Below the pieces are notes generated by a model. That model ran no database searches, was not told where the DNA came from, and saw nothing but the letters and a program-made list of their open reading frames with translations. From NCBI RefSeq assembly GCF_049059935.1, contig NZ_JBMGQR010000051.1, positions 1 through 32,442 on the forward strand: a stretch of DNA of 32,442 nt. Direction: 5' to 3'. Origin of the DNA: JAURVT01 sp049059935. Its GTDB lineage: Bacteria; Actinomycetota; Actinomycetes; Propionibacteriales; Nocardioidaceae. This document shows, in pieces, positions 22,972-30,480 of the stretch. The number at the start of each line of letters is the position of its first letter. Position 1 is the stretch's first letter. The position numbers were made by a program, and so were the translations under genes.

Positions 22972-24051
22972 TCAGCTGATGCCGAGCTCGGTGCACGCCT
23001 TGGCATACTCGCCGGTGCACACCTTGGACGCCTCGAGGGCGCCGGAGTCGAAGAGCGCGGCCTTGATGTTCTCGCGCGTGACGACCTCGGGGGTGAACAG
23101 CTGCGACGGGGTGTCGAACAGCGTCGCCTTGCCCTTGGGCGTCTTGCCCTGCGCGAACTCCCAGGCCACCTCGGCCGCCGCCTCGGCGACGGTCTTGATG
23201 GGCTTGGAGATGGTGTTGTACTGGTCGCCGGCCAGGATCCGCTGGGCGGCGGCGAGCTCGGCGTCGTTGCCGGTGACCGGCGGGACGGGGACGCCCGCGG
23301 CCTTGAACGCGGCGATCGCGCCACCGCCGGTGCCGTCGTTGGCCGCCACGACGCCGGCGATCTGGCCCGGGAACCGGGTGATCTGACCGCTGACCCAGCT
23401 CTGGGCCTTCTCGGGCTGCCAGTCGGGCGTGTCGTACTCGGCGAGCAGCTTGATGCCGCTGGGGTCGACCGCGCTGTGGATGCCCTTCTTGATCAGGCCG
23501 GCGGCGGCGTCGGTGGGCGAGCCGTTGACCTCCAGGATCCCGCCCTCGGCACCGCTCTTCTTCAGCTCGTCGACGAGCGACTGCGCGATCAGCGCGCCGA
23601 TCTTCTCGTTGTCGAACGAGACGTAGTAGTCGGCGGGGATCTTGGGGATCGGACGGTCGTAGGCGATGACCGGGACGTCCTGGCTCTGCGCGGTCTGGAC
23701 GATCGTGGCGGCGGCCGCCGAGTCGACCGGGTCGATCACCAGCGCCTTGATGCCCTGGGCCAGCGCGGAGTCGGCCTGCTGCTGCTGCTTGGAGGCGTCG
23801 GAGTCGGCGTTCTGGTAGATCACCTCGCAGCCCGGGCAGAGCTCGGCGATCTTCTTCTTGAACAGCGGGCTGTCGTACTGCTCGTACCGCGTCGAGGCGA
23901 GGTCGGGCATGAGGAACGCGATCTTCGCGTCCTCGGCACCGCCGCCGCTGCCGGCGTCGCCGCCCGAGCCGGAGCCGCAGGCGCTGAGGGCGAGGGTCGT
24001 GGAGAGCGCGGCGGCGACGAGCGCCGCCACGCGGGTGCGGGGGTTGGTCAC
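22972..24051 (-). CDS. Sugar ABC transporter substrate-binding lipoprotein (XylF/RbsB type)
   Basis: 359 residues. The GTG at 24051 is chosen because GAAGGAG lies 6 bases upstream; a GTG six codons earlier has no such site. A basic start and hydrophobic stretch end in the lipobox LSAC with lipidated Cys25, then a Gly/Ser linker. The mature part is a periplasmic-binding-protein fold of the D-xylose/ribose type: IAFLMPDLASTRYEQYDSPL near residue 44, ALVIDPVDSAAAATIVQ near 103, VIAYDRPI near 127 and VVAANDGTGGGAIAAFKAAG near 235. It captures the operon's substrate outside the membrane. First gene of the operon, transcribed away from the SorC regulator. Confidence 0.93.
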   Translation of the reverse strand: MTNPRTRVAALVAAALSTTLALSACGSGSGGDAGSGGGAEDAKIAFLMPDLASTRYEQYDSPLFKKKIAELCPGCEVIYQNADSDASKQQQQADSALAQGIKALVIDPVDSAAAATIVQTAQSQDVPVIAYDRPIPKIPADYYVSFDNEKIGALIAQSLVDELKKSGAEGGILEVNGSPTDAAAGLIKKGIHSAVDPSGIKLLAEYDTPDWQPEKAQSWVSGQITRFPGQIAGVVAANDGTGGGAIAAFKAAGVPVPPVTGNDAELAAAQRILAGDQYNTISKPIKTVAEAAAEVAWEFAQGKTPKGKATLFDTPSQLFTPEVVTRENIKAALFDSGALEASKVCTGEYAKACTELGIS

Positions 24052-24141
24052 GGTGGACTCCTTCGTCACTGCTGTCGGTGGGCGTTCCGGCGCCGGCCTG
24101 CGCCGGCACGTGCCACCGCCGATCGGCCGAGGCCGGTCCGG

Positions 24142-24205
24142 GTGACGTCAGTCGCAGTAGATCGCTGCTGCACATATGTCCAGCACAATCGTTCTGAGAC
24201 GTCAC
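24142..24205. promoter_or_regulatory. Divergent control region with nested palindromes (probable SorC operator)
   Basis: The 184 bases between the binding protein and the regulator hold TGCTGCACATATGTCCAGCA (24166-24185), a 20-bp palindrome with a single mismatched pair. It is flanked by an inverted pair GTGACGTC (24142-24149) and GACGTCAC (24198-24205) whose centre lies within 2 bases of the inner one. SorC-family regulators bind as tetramers to such divergent regions. Which promoter is repressed is not readable; no consensus -35/-10 pair stands out. Confidence 0.55.
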
Positions 24206-24235
24206 GCGCAGCGGTCTGCGACGATGTGACGCGAC

Positions 24236-25222
24236 ATGGACGCACTGGAGCTGACCCCCGGCCCCGACGGACCCGAGCCGGTCGGACGCGACGCCAACCG
24301 CTTCGCCCCGGAGGTGATGTACGCGGCCGCGTCGCTGTACTACCTGGAGGACGTCACGCAGGCCGGCGTCGCCGAGCGGCTCGGCGTCAGCCGCGCCACG
24401 GTGAGCCGCATCCTCACCGAGGCGCGACGACAGGGCATCGTCACGATCTCCGTGCACCGTCCGGACGGCGACGAGGCCCTGGCCTCCGACGTCGCCGAGG
24501 CGCTGGGGCTGCACGCCGTCTTCGTCGTGCCCGAGGTCCAGGGGACCCAGCTCGGCCCGTGGCTCGCCCCGGGGGTCGCGCGGGCGCTGGCGGGCGTCGG
24601 CCTCGAGCCCGGCGACGTCCTGCTGGTGTCGTCGGGCCGCACGGTCTACGAGTGCGCGCTCGAGGAGCGCACCCGGCTCCCCGGGGTGGTGGTCGCGCCG
24701 GCCGTCGGCGGCCAGGAGGACCCCCAGCCCTGGTTCCAGACCAACGAGACGACCCGCGTGCTCGCCGAGCGCACCGGCGGTCGCCCGAGCTACCTCTACG
24801 CCCCCGCGCTGCCCGGGCGCGAGCTGTTCGAGTCGCTGCACCGCGACCCGACGTTCCAGCGGATCACCACGCTGTGGACGCGGGCCCGCTGCGCGCTGGT
24901 GGGTGTCGGCTCCGCCCCGCTGACCCGGACCTCGCTCCCCTCGTTCGTCCCCTCCGACGCGCCCTCGCTGCGCCGCGCCGTCGGGGACGTCTGCTCGCGC
25001 TTCTACGACCGCGACGGCGAGCCGGTCGACTACCCCGGCAGCGAGCGCATCGTCGCGACCGGGCTCGACGACCTGCGCCAGATCCCCGACACGATCGCGG
25101 TCGCGGTCGGCGAGGACAAGGTCCTGTCGATCGTCGCCGCGGCCCGCGGCCGCTACTTCAACCAGCTCGTCACCGACGCCGCCACGGCCCACCGCCTGCT
25201 CCGCCAGACACGCGGGAGCTGA
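24236..25222 (+). CDS. SorC/DeoR-type sugar-binding transcriptional regulator
   Basis: 328 residues. A helix-turn-helix at residues 20-65 (MYAAASLYYLEDVTQAGVAE, then RLGVSRATVSRILTEARRQG) is followed by the SorC sugar-binding domain, a sugar-isomerase-like fold with GDVLLVSSGRTVYE near residue 125, VALVGVGSA-like segment (CALVGVGSAPLTR) near 220 and DTIAVAVGEDKVLSIVAAA near the end. Family members (SorC, DeoR of Bacillus, LsrR, EryD) respond to phosphorylated sugars or polyols. It is divergent from the ABC-kinase operon and very probably controls it, with a kinase product as inducer. Confidence 0.92.
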   Translation: MDALELTPGPDGPEPVGRDANRFAPEVMYAAASLYYLEDVTQAGVAERLGVSRATVSRILTEARRQGIVTISVHRPDGDEALASDVAEALGLHAVFVVPEVQGTQLGPWLAPGVARALAGVGLEPGDVLLVSSGRTVYECALEERTRLPGVVVAPAVGGQEDPQPWFQTNETTRVLAERTGGRPSYLYAPALPGRELFESLHRDPTFQRITTLWTRARCALVGVGSAPLTRTSLPSFVPSDAPSLRRAVGDVCSRFYDRDGEPVDYPGSERIVATGLDDLRQIPDTIAVAVGEDKVLSIVAAARGRYFNQLVTDAATAHRLLRQTRGS

Positions 25223-25223
25223 C

Positions 25224-25238
25224 CGGCGGGTCCCGCCG
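25224..25238. terminator. Short GC-rich inverted repeat after the SorC regulator
   Basis: CGGCGGG (25224-25230) and CCCGCCG (25232-25238) are perfect 7-base inverted arms around one T, immediately after the regulator stop. The tight centre lets only about 5-6 pairs form. It may be a weak terminator or part of the TetR promoter region. Confidence 0.35.
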
Positions 25239-25288
25239 TGTCGTCGGGGCTAGGTTGACCTGATGGTCGGGCTCGGACGGGAGGACCG

Positions 25289-25873
25289 GTGACGGACGGC
25301 AGCGCCGAGGAGCGCGAGCGGATCGTCGCCGCGGCGCACCGGTCGTTCCTCGCGCGGGGGTACCTCCTGACCACGATCGGCGACATCGCCGCGGACGCCG
25401 AGGTCGAGCTGCGCAGCGTCTACAGCGCGTTTGGGTCCAAGGTGGGCGTGCTGTCGGCCGTCCAGGACGAGGCGGTGGTCGGCGACGCGCAGCCCGTCCC
25501 CCTGCTCGACCGCGACTGGGTCACCGAGCTGGCCGACCTCGAGCCCGCCGCGGCGCTGCACAGCGTGGTGACGAACGTCGCCGCGGCGGTCGAGCGGGCG
25601 TCCCCGGTGCACCAGGTGGTCTCGGGTGCCGCGTCCGACCCCGGCGTCGGCGAGCTGCTCGACCTCCTGCACGCGCAGCGGACCGAGACGTGCCGGCGGC
25701 TGGCCGAGCTGGTGGCCCCGGCACCAGAGCTCGTCGACCAGCTCGCCGACACCCTGTACGGCGTGCTCAGCCTCGAGACCTACCACCTGCTCGTGGTCCG
25801 ACGCGGGTGGTCGCGGTCGCGCTGGGAGGCGTGGGCCGAGCGCTGCCTGACCGCCGGGCTGGCGGCGCCCTGA
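25289..25873 (+). CDS. TetR-family transcriptional regulator
   Basis: 194 residues from GTG, with GGGAGGA 5 bases upstream. The N-terminal TetR_N helix-turn-helix is clear: RIVAAAHRSFLARGYLLTTI near residue 10, then GDIAADAEVELRSVYSAFGS ending near residue 50. The C-terminal ligand domain is typical in length but resembles no specific subgroup I recognise. It is the first gene of a likely three-gene set with the M20 peptidase (28-base gap) and MFS transporter, so local control of those two genes is the natural inference. The peptidase also has its own apparent leaderless promoter. Confidence 0.9.
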   Translation: MTDGSAEERERIVAAAHRSFLARGYLLTTIGDIAADAEVELRSVYSAFGSKVGVLSAVQDEAVVGDAQPVPLLDRDWVTELADLEPAAALHSVVTNVAAAVERASPVHQVVSGAASDPGVGELLDLLHAQRTETCRRLAELVAPAPELVDQLADTLYGVLSLETYHLLVVRRGWSRSRWEAWAERCLTAGLAAP

Positions 25874-25889
25874 GCACGCGGGGCGTCGA

Positions 25890-25895
25890 TAGCAT
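25890..25895 (+). promoter_or_regulatory. Leaderless -10 element (TAGCAT) for the M20 peptidase
   Basis: TAGCAT fits TAnnnT and ends 6 bases before the ATG at 25902, where no Shine-Dalgarno sequence exists. The peptidase may therefore be transcribed on its own as a leaderless message as well as from the TetR promoter. Confidence 0.5.
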
Positions 25896-25901
25896 GCGCC
25901 G

Positions 25902-27257
25902 ATGACCACGCCCCGTCCCGACGACGTCGACGACCTGCGCGACCGCGCGGTCGCCACGCTGCAGGCGCTGGTCCGCATCCGGACCGTCTCGCACGCCGAC
26001 CCCGCCCAGCGCGACGAGGCCCCGTTCGTCGCGTTCGCCGACGAGCTCCGCCGACGGCTCCCGCTGCTGCACCAGCACCTCGAGCTCACCACCCTGCCCG
26101 GGCACGCGCTGCTGTTCCGGTGGCGCGGACGCAGCTCGGACCGACCTGTCGTGCTGATGGCGCACGTCGACGTCGTGCCGGTGGCCGAGGACGCGCCGTG
26201 GCAGCATCCCGCGTGGGACGCCACGGTGGTGGACGGTCACGTGTGGGGACGCGGCACCCTGGACGACAAGGGGCCCCTGGTGTGCGTCGTCGAGGCCGTC
26301 GAGCGTCTGCTCGCGCGCGGGTTCGTCCCCGCGCAGGACGTGTGGCTGTCGTTCGGCACCACCGAGGAGGTGTCGGGCGAGACCGCCGGCCTCGCCGTCG
26401 ACGAGCTCGAGCGCCGCGGCGTCGAGCCGTGGTTCGTCGTGGACGAGGGGGGCGCCGTGGCGCACGACGCGTTCCCGGGCATCGCGCCGCCGCTCGGCGT
26501 GGTCGGCGTGACCGAGAAGGGCACCACCACCCTCGAGCTGCGGGTCGACGGCCGCGGCGGGCACGCGTCCACGCCGTCGCGGATGGACGCCGTCGCCCGC
26601 CTGGCCCGCGCCGTCGTGCGGCTCGACCGCAGCCCGCTGCCGGCGTCGGTGCCCGCCCCCACGATCGAGCTGTTCCGCCGGATCGCACCGCACGCCCCGC
26701 CGCCGCTGCGGCCGCTGCTGGCCAACGCCGCGCGACTGCGACCGGTGGTCGCGCGGGCGCTCGTCGCCGCCGGCCCGGAGACGGCGGCGATGGCGCGCAC
26801 CACCGTCGCCGTCACGACGCTGTCCGGCTCGCCCGCGCACAACGTCCTGGCCTCGACGGCCCGCGCCGGCGTCAACGTGCGCGTGATGCTGGGCGACACG
26901 GTGGCCGGCGTCGTGGAGCACCTGCGCCGCGCGATCGGCGACGACCAGGTGCAGGTGAGCGTCGTCGACCCCGGCGAGGCGAGCCCGCTGTCGCCCGTCG
27001 ACGACGACGCCTTCCGGCTGCTCGAGCGGACGATCGGCGCGCAGTTCCCCGAGGCCGTCGTCACGCCCTACGTGATGATGGCCGCCACCGACTCGCGCTT
27101 CTTCACCCGGATCTGCCCCCGCGTCTACCGCTGGTCGCCGCTGCGGATGACCAAGGCCCAGCGGCAGTCGATCCACTCCTACGACGAGCACGTCGGCGTC
27201 GACGACCTCGCCGACGGCGTGCTCTGGTACGAGCGACTGATCGAGGCGCTGACGTGA
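25902..27257 (+). CDS. M20-family metallopeptidase (CPS1/PM20D1-like)
   Basis: 451 residues, no signal peptide. Metal and catalytic residues of M20 are visible: His88 and Asp90 in MAHVDVVPV, Asp121 in GRGTLDDKGP, the Glu155-Glu156 pair in GTTEEVSG, Asp181/Glu182 in VVDEGG and the late His in QSIHSYDEH. The dimerisation/lid domain lies at about residues 205-330. TDSRFF and VYRWSPL near the C-terminus resemble carboxypeptidase S and PM20D1, which act on dipeptides or N-acyl amino acids. Predicted to be a cytoplasmic di-zinc peptidase or N-acyl-amino-acid hydrolase. Its stop overlaps the MFS start, so substrate uptake or product export by the MFS is likely. Confidence 0.92.
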   Translation: MTTPRPDDVDDLRDRAVATLQALVRIRTVSHADPAQRDEAPFVAFADELRRRLPLLHQHLELTTLPGHALLFRWRGRSSDRPVVLMAHVDVVPVAEDAPWQHPAWDATVVDGHVWGRGTLDDKGPLVCVVEAVERLLARGFVPAQDVWLSFGTTEEVSGETAGLAVDELERRGVEPWFVVDEGGAVAHDAFPGIAPPLGVVGVTEKGTTTLELRVDGRGGHASTPSRMDAVARLARAVVRLDRSPLPASVPAPTIELFRRIAPHAPPPLRPLLANAARLRPVVARALVAAGPETAAMARTTVAVTTLSGSPAHNVLASTARAGVNVRVMLGDTVAGVVEHLRRAIGDDQVQVSVVDPGEASPLSPVDDDAFRLLERTIGAQFPEAVVTPYVMMAATDSRFFTRICPRVYRWSPLRMTKAQRQSIHSYDEHVGVDDLADGVLWYERLIEALT

Positions 27258-28711
27258 GCGCGGGCCGCACCACGTCGACCGTGCCGGGGCTCTGGACGAT
27301 CGTCGGCTTCCTCGTCGCGGTCGAGGTGGCCAGCGGCGTGCTGCAGGGCTACTACACGCCGATCGTCCCCCAGATCGCCGACCACCTGGGGATCCAGGAC
27401 GCGAGCTTCAACTGGTTCGAGGCCGCCCAGCTGCTCGTCTCGGCACTCGTCGTGCCGGTGCTCTCCCGCCTCGGCGACCTGGTCGGGCACCGCACGGTGC
27501 TGCTGCTGTCGACGGCCGTCACCGCGCTCGCGTCGTGGGCGCTGGCGTTCACCCCGTCGTTCTCGACGTTCCTGGTGGCCTGGGCGATCCAGGGCTTCTA
27601 CGTGCTGTGGCTGCCGCTCGAGGTGAGCATCATCCACCGCCGCACCGCGCACACCGGGCAGCAGTCGCGGCTCACCCGCCGCGCGGCCGGCTTCCTGGTC
27701 GCCGCGCTCGAGCTCGGTGTGATCGCCGGCGCGCTGACCAGCGGCGCGATCGTGGAGTCCACCTCCATGCAGGTGGTGCTCGCTCTCCCCGCGGTCGCGG
27801 TGACGCTGTGCCTGGTGGCGGTGTGGTTCGGCGTCGCCGACACCGAGCCGATGGCCGAGGGGAGGGTCGACTGGACCGGCTTCGGGCTCGTCACCGTCGC
27901 GCTCGCGGTGCTGATGGGCGGGCTCGTGCTGATCCGCCTCGACGGGCCGGGCAGCCTCGTCGCGTGGGGCGTCCTCCTGCTGGGCGTGGCGGCGTTCGTC
28001 CCGTTCGTGCGGGCCGAGCTGCGCCACCCCGATCCGCTCGTCGACGTCCGGCTGCTCGCGACGCCCGGGCAGTGGCCCGTGCAGCTCACCGCCTTCCTGT
28101 TCGGCATGTCCGTGCTCGGTGCCCAGATCCCGTTGTCGACCTACGCCCAGACCGACCCCGACGTCGTGGACTACGGGCTGGGCGCGTCGGCGTCGTTCGT
28201 GTCGACGCTGATCGGGCTCTACGTCGTGACGATGGTGGCCGGAGCCCTGCTCCTCCCGGTGGCCTCACGGTTGCTGGGACCGCGCGACGCGCTGCTGGCG
28301 GCGTGCCTGCTCGTCGCCCTCGGGTACGCGCTGTGGATCCCCTTCCACGACAGCACCGTGCAGGCGTTGGTGAACATGGGCGTCGCGGGCGTCGGCTCGG
28401 GCGCCCTCGTCGCCGCGCTGCCCGCTGCGGCCGCCGCCGCCGCTCCGGCCGACCGCACCGGCTTCGCCACCGGCATGACCAACACGACCAAGACCATCGG
28501 CGGCGCGATCGCGTCCAGCATCTTCGCGATCGCGCTGTCCGCCACGGGCAGCATCGACACCGAGGGCTCGGTGACCGCGCCGCTCGGCGGGTACCTGGTC
28601 GTCTGGGGCGTGTGCTCCGCCTCGGCCCTGCTCGCCGCCGCCAGCCTGCTCGCGGTGCCACGCCGCTCGTTCAGCGACCCGGCTGAGACGTCCCACCCGT
28701 CCCCGATCTGA
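27254..28711 (+). CDS. MFS transporter (DHA2-like, about 14 membrane segments)
   Basis: 485 residues from GTG overlapping the peptidase stop (GTGA). Hydrophobicity suggests about 14 transmembrane segments, as in the DHA2 drug:proton antiporter group. The loop 2-3 motif is RLGDLVGHRTVLLLS, close to the MFS consensus GxLaDrxGrkxxl. MTNTTKTIGGAIASSIFAIA near residue 413 resembles the NTxRQxGGAxGxA segment of this group, with Arg-Gln replaced by Thr-Lys. Coupling to an M20 peptidase, with a TetR regulator upstream, is atypical for multidrug pumps and points to peptide, N-acyl amino acid or product transport. Direction not determinable. Confidence 0.9.
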   Translation: MSAGRTTSTVPGLWTIVGFLVAVEVASGVLQGYYTPIVPQIADHLGIQDASFNWFEAAQLLVSALVVPVLSRLGDLVGHRTVLLLSTAVTALASWALAFTPSFSTFLVAWAIQGFYVLWLPLEVSIIHRRTAHTGQQSRLTRRAAGFLVAALELGVIAGALTSGAIVESTSMQVVLALPAVAVTLCLVAVWFGVADTEPMAEGRVDWTGFGLVTVALAVLMGGLVLIRLDGPGSLVAWGVLLLGVAAFVPFVRAELRHPDPLVDVRLLATPGQWPVQLTAFLFGMSVLGAQIPLSTYAQTDPDVVDYGLGASASFVSTLIGLYVVTMVAGALLLPVASRLLGPRDALLAACLLVALGYALWIPFHDSTVQALVNMGVAGVGSGALVAALPAAAAAAAPADRTGFATGMTNTTKTIGGAIASSIFAIALSATGSIDTEGSVTAPLGGYLVVWGVCSASALLAAASLLAVPRRSFSDPAETSHPSPI

Positions 28712-28712
28712 C

Positions 28713-28752
28713 GGGTTCGCGGGGTTCGGACGGCCGGGAACCCCGCCAACCC
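28713..28752. terminator. 15-bp near-perfect palindrome between convergent genes (hairpin 4)
   Basis: Bases 28713-28727 and 28738-28752 pair over 15 positions with one mismatch around a 10-base loop. The structure begins 2 bases after the MFS stop and lies 40 bases from the ArsR stop on the other strand, a bidirectional terminator position. No T-tract on either side. Confidence 0.62.
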
Positions 28753-28792
28753 ATCGGATCGCGGACGGGAGGGACGCGCCGCCGGTGCCGGC

Positions 28793-29152
28793 TCAGCCGT
28801 GGTGCGGCTCGCCGGTGACCTGGTGGTCGGCGTGGTTCAGGCCCTCCTGGACGAGCCGCTCGAGGTGGCCGCCGGGCAGGCTGTAGAGCACCCGCCGTCC
28901 GTCCTTGCGGGTGCGGACGAGGCCTGCGAGTCGCAGCTTGGACAGGTGCTGGCTCACCGAGGTGCGCGCGGCACCGGTCTGCTCCACGAGCGTGCCGACG
29001 TCGGCCGGACCGTGCGTGAGCGACCACAGCAGGTGCAGCCGGGTGGGGTCGGACAGCATCTGGAACACCCGGGCCGCCTGGTCCAGGCGTTCGGCGGTCG
29101 GCCGGTCGCCGTGGTGCAGGCTCGCGTCGTCGCGCGCCGGCTCGGAGGTCAT
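28793..29152 (-). CDS. ArsR/SmtB-family metal-responsive regulator
   Basis: 119 residues. A winged-helix domain spans about residues 25-95 (FQMLSDPTRLHLLWSL, then TGAARTSVSQHLSKLRLAGL). The alpha-3 cysteine motif of arsenic/cadmium sensors is absent. The alpha-5 helix carries His96, His107 and His110 with the exact 11- and 3-residue spacing of CzrA His86, His97 and His100, while the fourth CzrA ligand (Asp84) is a Gly here. Extra histidine pairs lie at 13-14 and 117-118, reminiscent of NmtR/KmtR, which recruit terminal His for Ni/Co. A zinc, nickel or cobalt sensor is inferred. The gene lies 4 bases after the MFS gene, and the two should be repressed together. Confidence 0.92.
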   Translation of the reverse strand: MTSEPARDDASLHHGDRPTAERLDQAARVFQMLSDPTRLHLLWSLTHGPADVGTLVEQTGAARTSVSQHLSKLRLAGLVRTRKDGRRVLYSLPGGHLERLVQEGLNHADHQVTGEPHHG

Positions 29153-29156
29153 GGGG

Positions 29157-30395
29157 TCAGTGTGCCGCAGCCGCCGCCCTCGACGGCGCGGACGACCCCG
29201 CGGCCGGCCAGCTGACCGCCGCGACCGCGAGCCCCACGGCCCCGACGGCGGCGAGCAGCAGCGCGGCCACCGGGACCCCGGCGGCCGCACCGACCCACCC
29301 GGCCACCGGGTACGTGATCAGGTAGCAGGCGTGCGAGAGGGAGAACTGCGCGGCGAACACCGCCGGCCGCTCGGCCTCGCGGCTGTGACGGCGCAGGAGT
29401 CGGGCCGACGGCGTCAGCACGGCGGACGTCGCCGCTCCCAGCACCGCCCACAGCACCAGGACGAGCGGCCACGACGACGCCGGCACCACGGCGAGAAGCG
29501 GGCCCGAGACCGCGACCCCGACCACGAGCACCGCCGCAGCCGGCATCATCACCGTGCGCTCGGCGACCCGGTCCAGCACCCGGGGCAACGCGAGGGCGAC
29601 GATCATCGACCCGGTGCCGTAGGCGGCCAGCGCTGCGGCGACCGCGGAGTCGTCCCGCCCGAGGAGCTGCCTGACCACCACGACGGTGTCGACGAGCACG
29701 AGCGCCGTCGCCGCGGCGACCACGAGGTCGAGGGCCAGGAGCGCCCGCAGCTGCGGCACCGCCCAGAAGGTCCGGGTGCCCCGCGTGACTCGGGAGGCGA
29801 ACCGCTCCTCACGGGGCGGCACGGGCACGTCGGGCAGGCGGGTGGTCACCACCAGCAGGGCTGACGCGACGAATCCGGCGACGGTGCCGACGAAGAGCCC
29901 GTGGTAGCTGACCACGGTCAGCAGGAGGCCGGCCAGCACCGGGCTCAGCAGCGACTCCAGGTCGTAGGCGAGCCTCGAGAGCGACAGGGCGCGCGTGTAG
30001 TCGCGCTCGTCCGGCAGCACGGCCGGGATCACGGCCTGGAACGCGGGCGTGAAGGTGGCCGAGGCCGCCTGCAGCACGACCACCAGGACGTACACCTGCC
30101 AGACCGCGTCGACGAACGGCAGCAGCAGCGCGACGCCCGCGCGCACGACGTCCGCGCCGACGAGCAGGACCCGCCGGGGCACCGGCTCGGCCACCGTGGC
30201 GACCAACGGGGAGACGACGACGTAGGCCGCGATCTTGATCGTCAACGCGGCGCCGAGGACGGCCGACGCCGACCGGGGCGCGAGGTCGTAGGCCAGCAGC
30301 CCGAGCGCGACGGTGAGCAGCCCCGTCCCCACGAGGGCGACCACCTGCGCGGTGAGCAGGTGCCGGTAGGTCCGGTTCGCCCACACCCGTCGCAT
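29157..30395 (-). CDS. MFS transporter, ArsR-linked exporter
   Basis: 412 residues. ATG at 30395 is chosen because GGAG lies 7 bases upstream; a GTG seven codons earlier has none. About 12 hydrophobic segments are seen. The protein resembles the MFS_3/enterobactin-exporter-like group (RRVWANRTYRHLLTAQVVAL at the start; QAASATFTPAFQAVIP near residue 122). A histidine in the membrane segment SHACYLITYPVAGW near residue 350 and a C-terminal His are notable given the metal-type ArsR next door. Export of a metal ion or a metallophore is inferred. A drug or unrelated substrate cannot be excluded. The palindromic operator lies 60 bases upstream. Confidence 0.88.
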   Translation of the reverse strand: MRRVWANRTYRHLLTAQVVALVGTGLLTVALGLLAYDLAPRSASAVLGAALTIKIAAYVVVSPLVATVAEPVPRRVLLVGADVVRAGVALLLPFVDAVWQVYVLVVVLQAASATFTPAFQAVIPAVLPDERDYTRALSLSRLAYDLESLLSPVLAGLLLTVVSYHGLFVGTVAGFVASALLVVTTRLPDVPVPPREERFASRVTRGTRTFWAVPQLRALLALDLVVAAATALVLVDTVVVVRQLLGRDDSAVAAALAAYGTGSMIVALALPRVLDRVAERTVMMPAAAVLVVGVAVSGPLLAVVPASSWPLVLVLWAVLGAATSAVLTPSARLLRRHSREAERPAVFAAQFSLSHACYLITYPVAGWVGAAAGVPVAALLLAAVGAVGLAVAAVSWPAAGSSAPSRAAAAAH

Positions 30396-30454
30396 CGCCA
30401 CGCTCCGTCCGCCCACGTCGGCGACCCGGTGTCGCCGCGGACAAACGTAGCATT

Positions 30455-30474
30455 ATGTGCACAGGTGTGCACAT
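30455..30474. promoter_or_regulatory. ArsR/SmtB-type operator (two 9-bp arms, 2-base centre)
   Basis: ATGTGCACAGGTGTGCACAT consists of perfect inverted 9-base arms around GG. Because TGTGCACA is itself a palindrome, the 8-base cores are also direct repeats. Two-base centre and near-12-base arms match the 12-2-12 operators of the SmtB/ArsR family. It lies between the oxidoreductase stop (30481) and the MFS start (30395), upstream of the MFS-arsR pair. A TAATGCT-like -10 on the minus strand overlaps its edge. Confidence 0.65.
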
Positions 30475-30480
30475 GACAGG

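Noticed and set aside
16147..25222. AI-2 (lsr) uptake locus
   Set aside because: A SorC regulator, FGGY kinase and ABC importer are shared with lsr, but there is no LsrF or LsrG gene and two kinases, a phosphatase and a dehydrogenase are extra.
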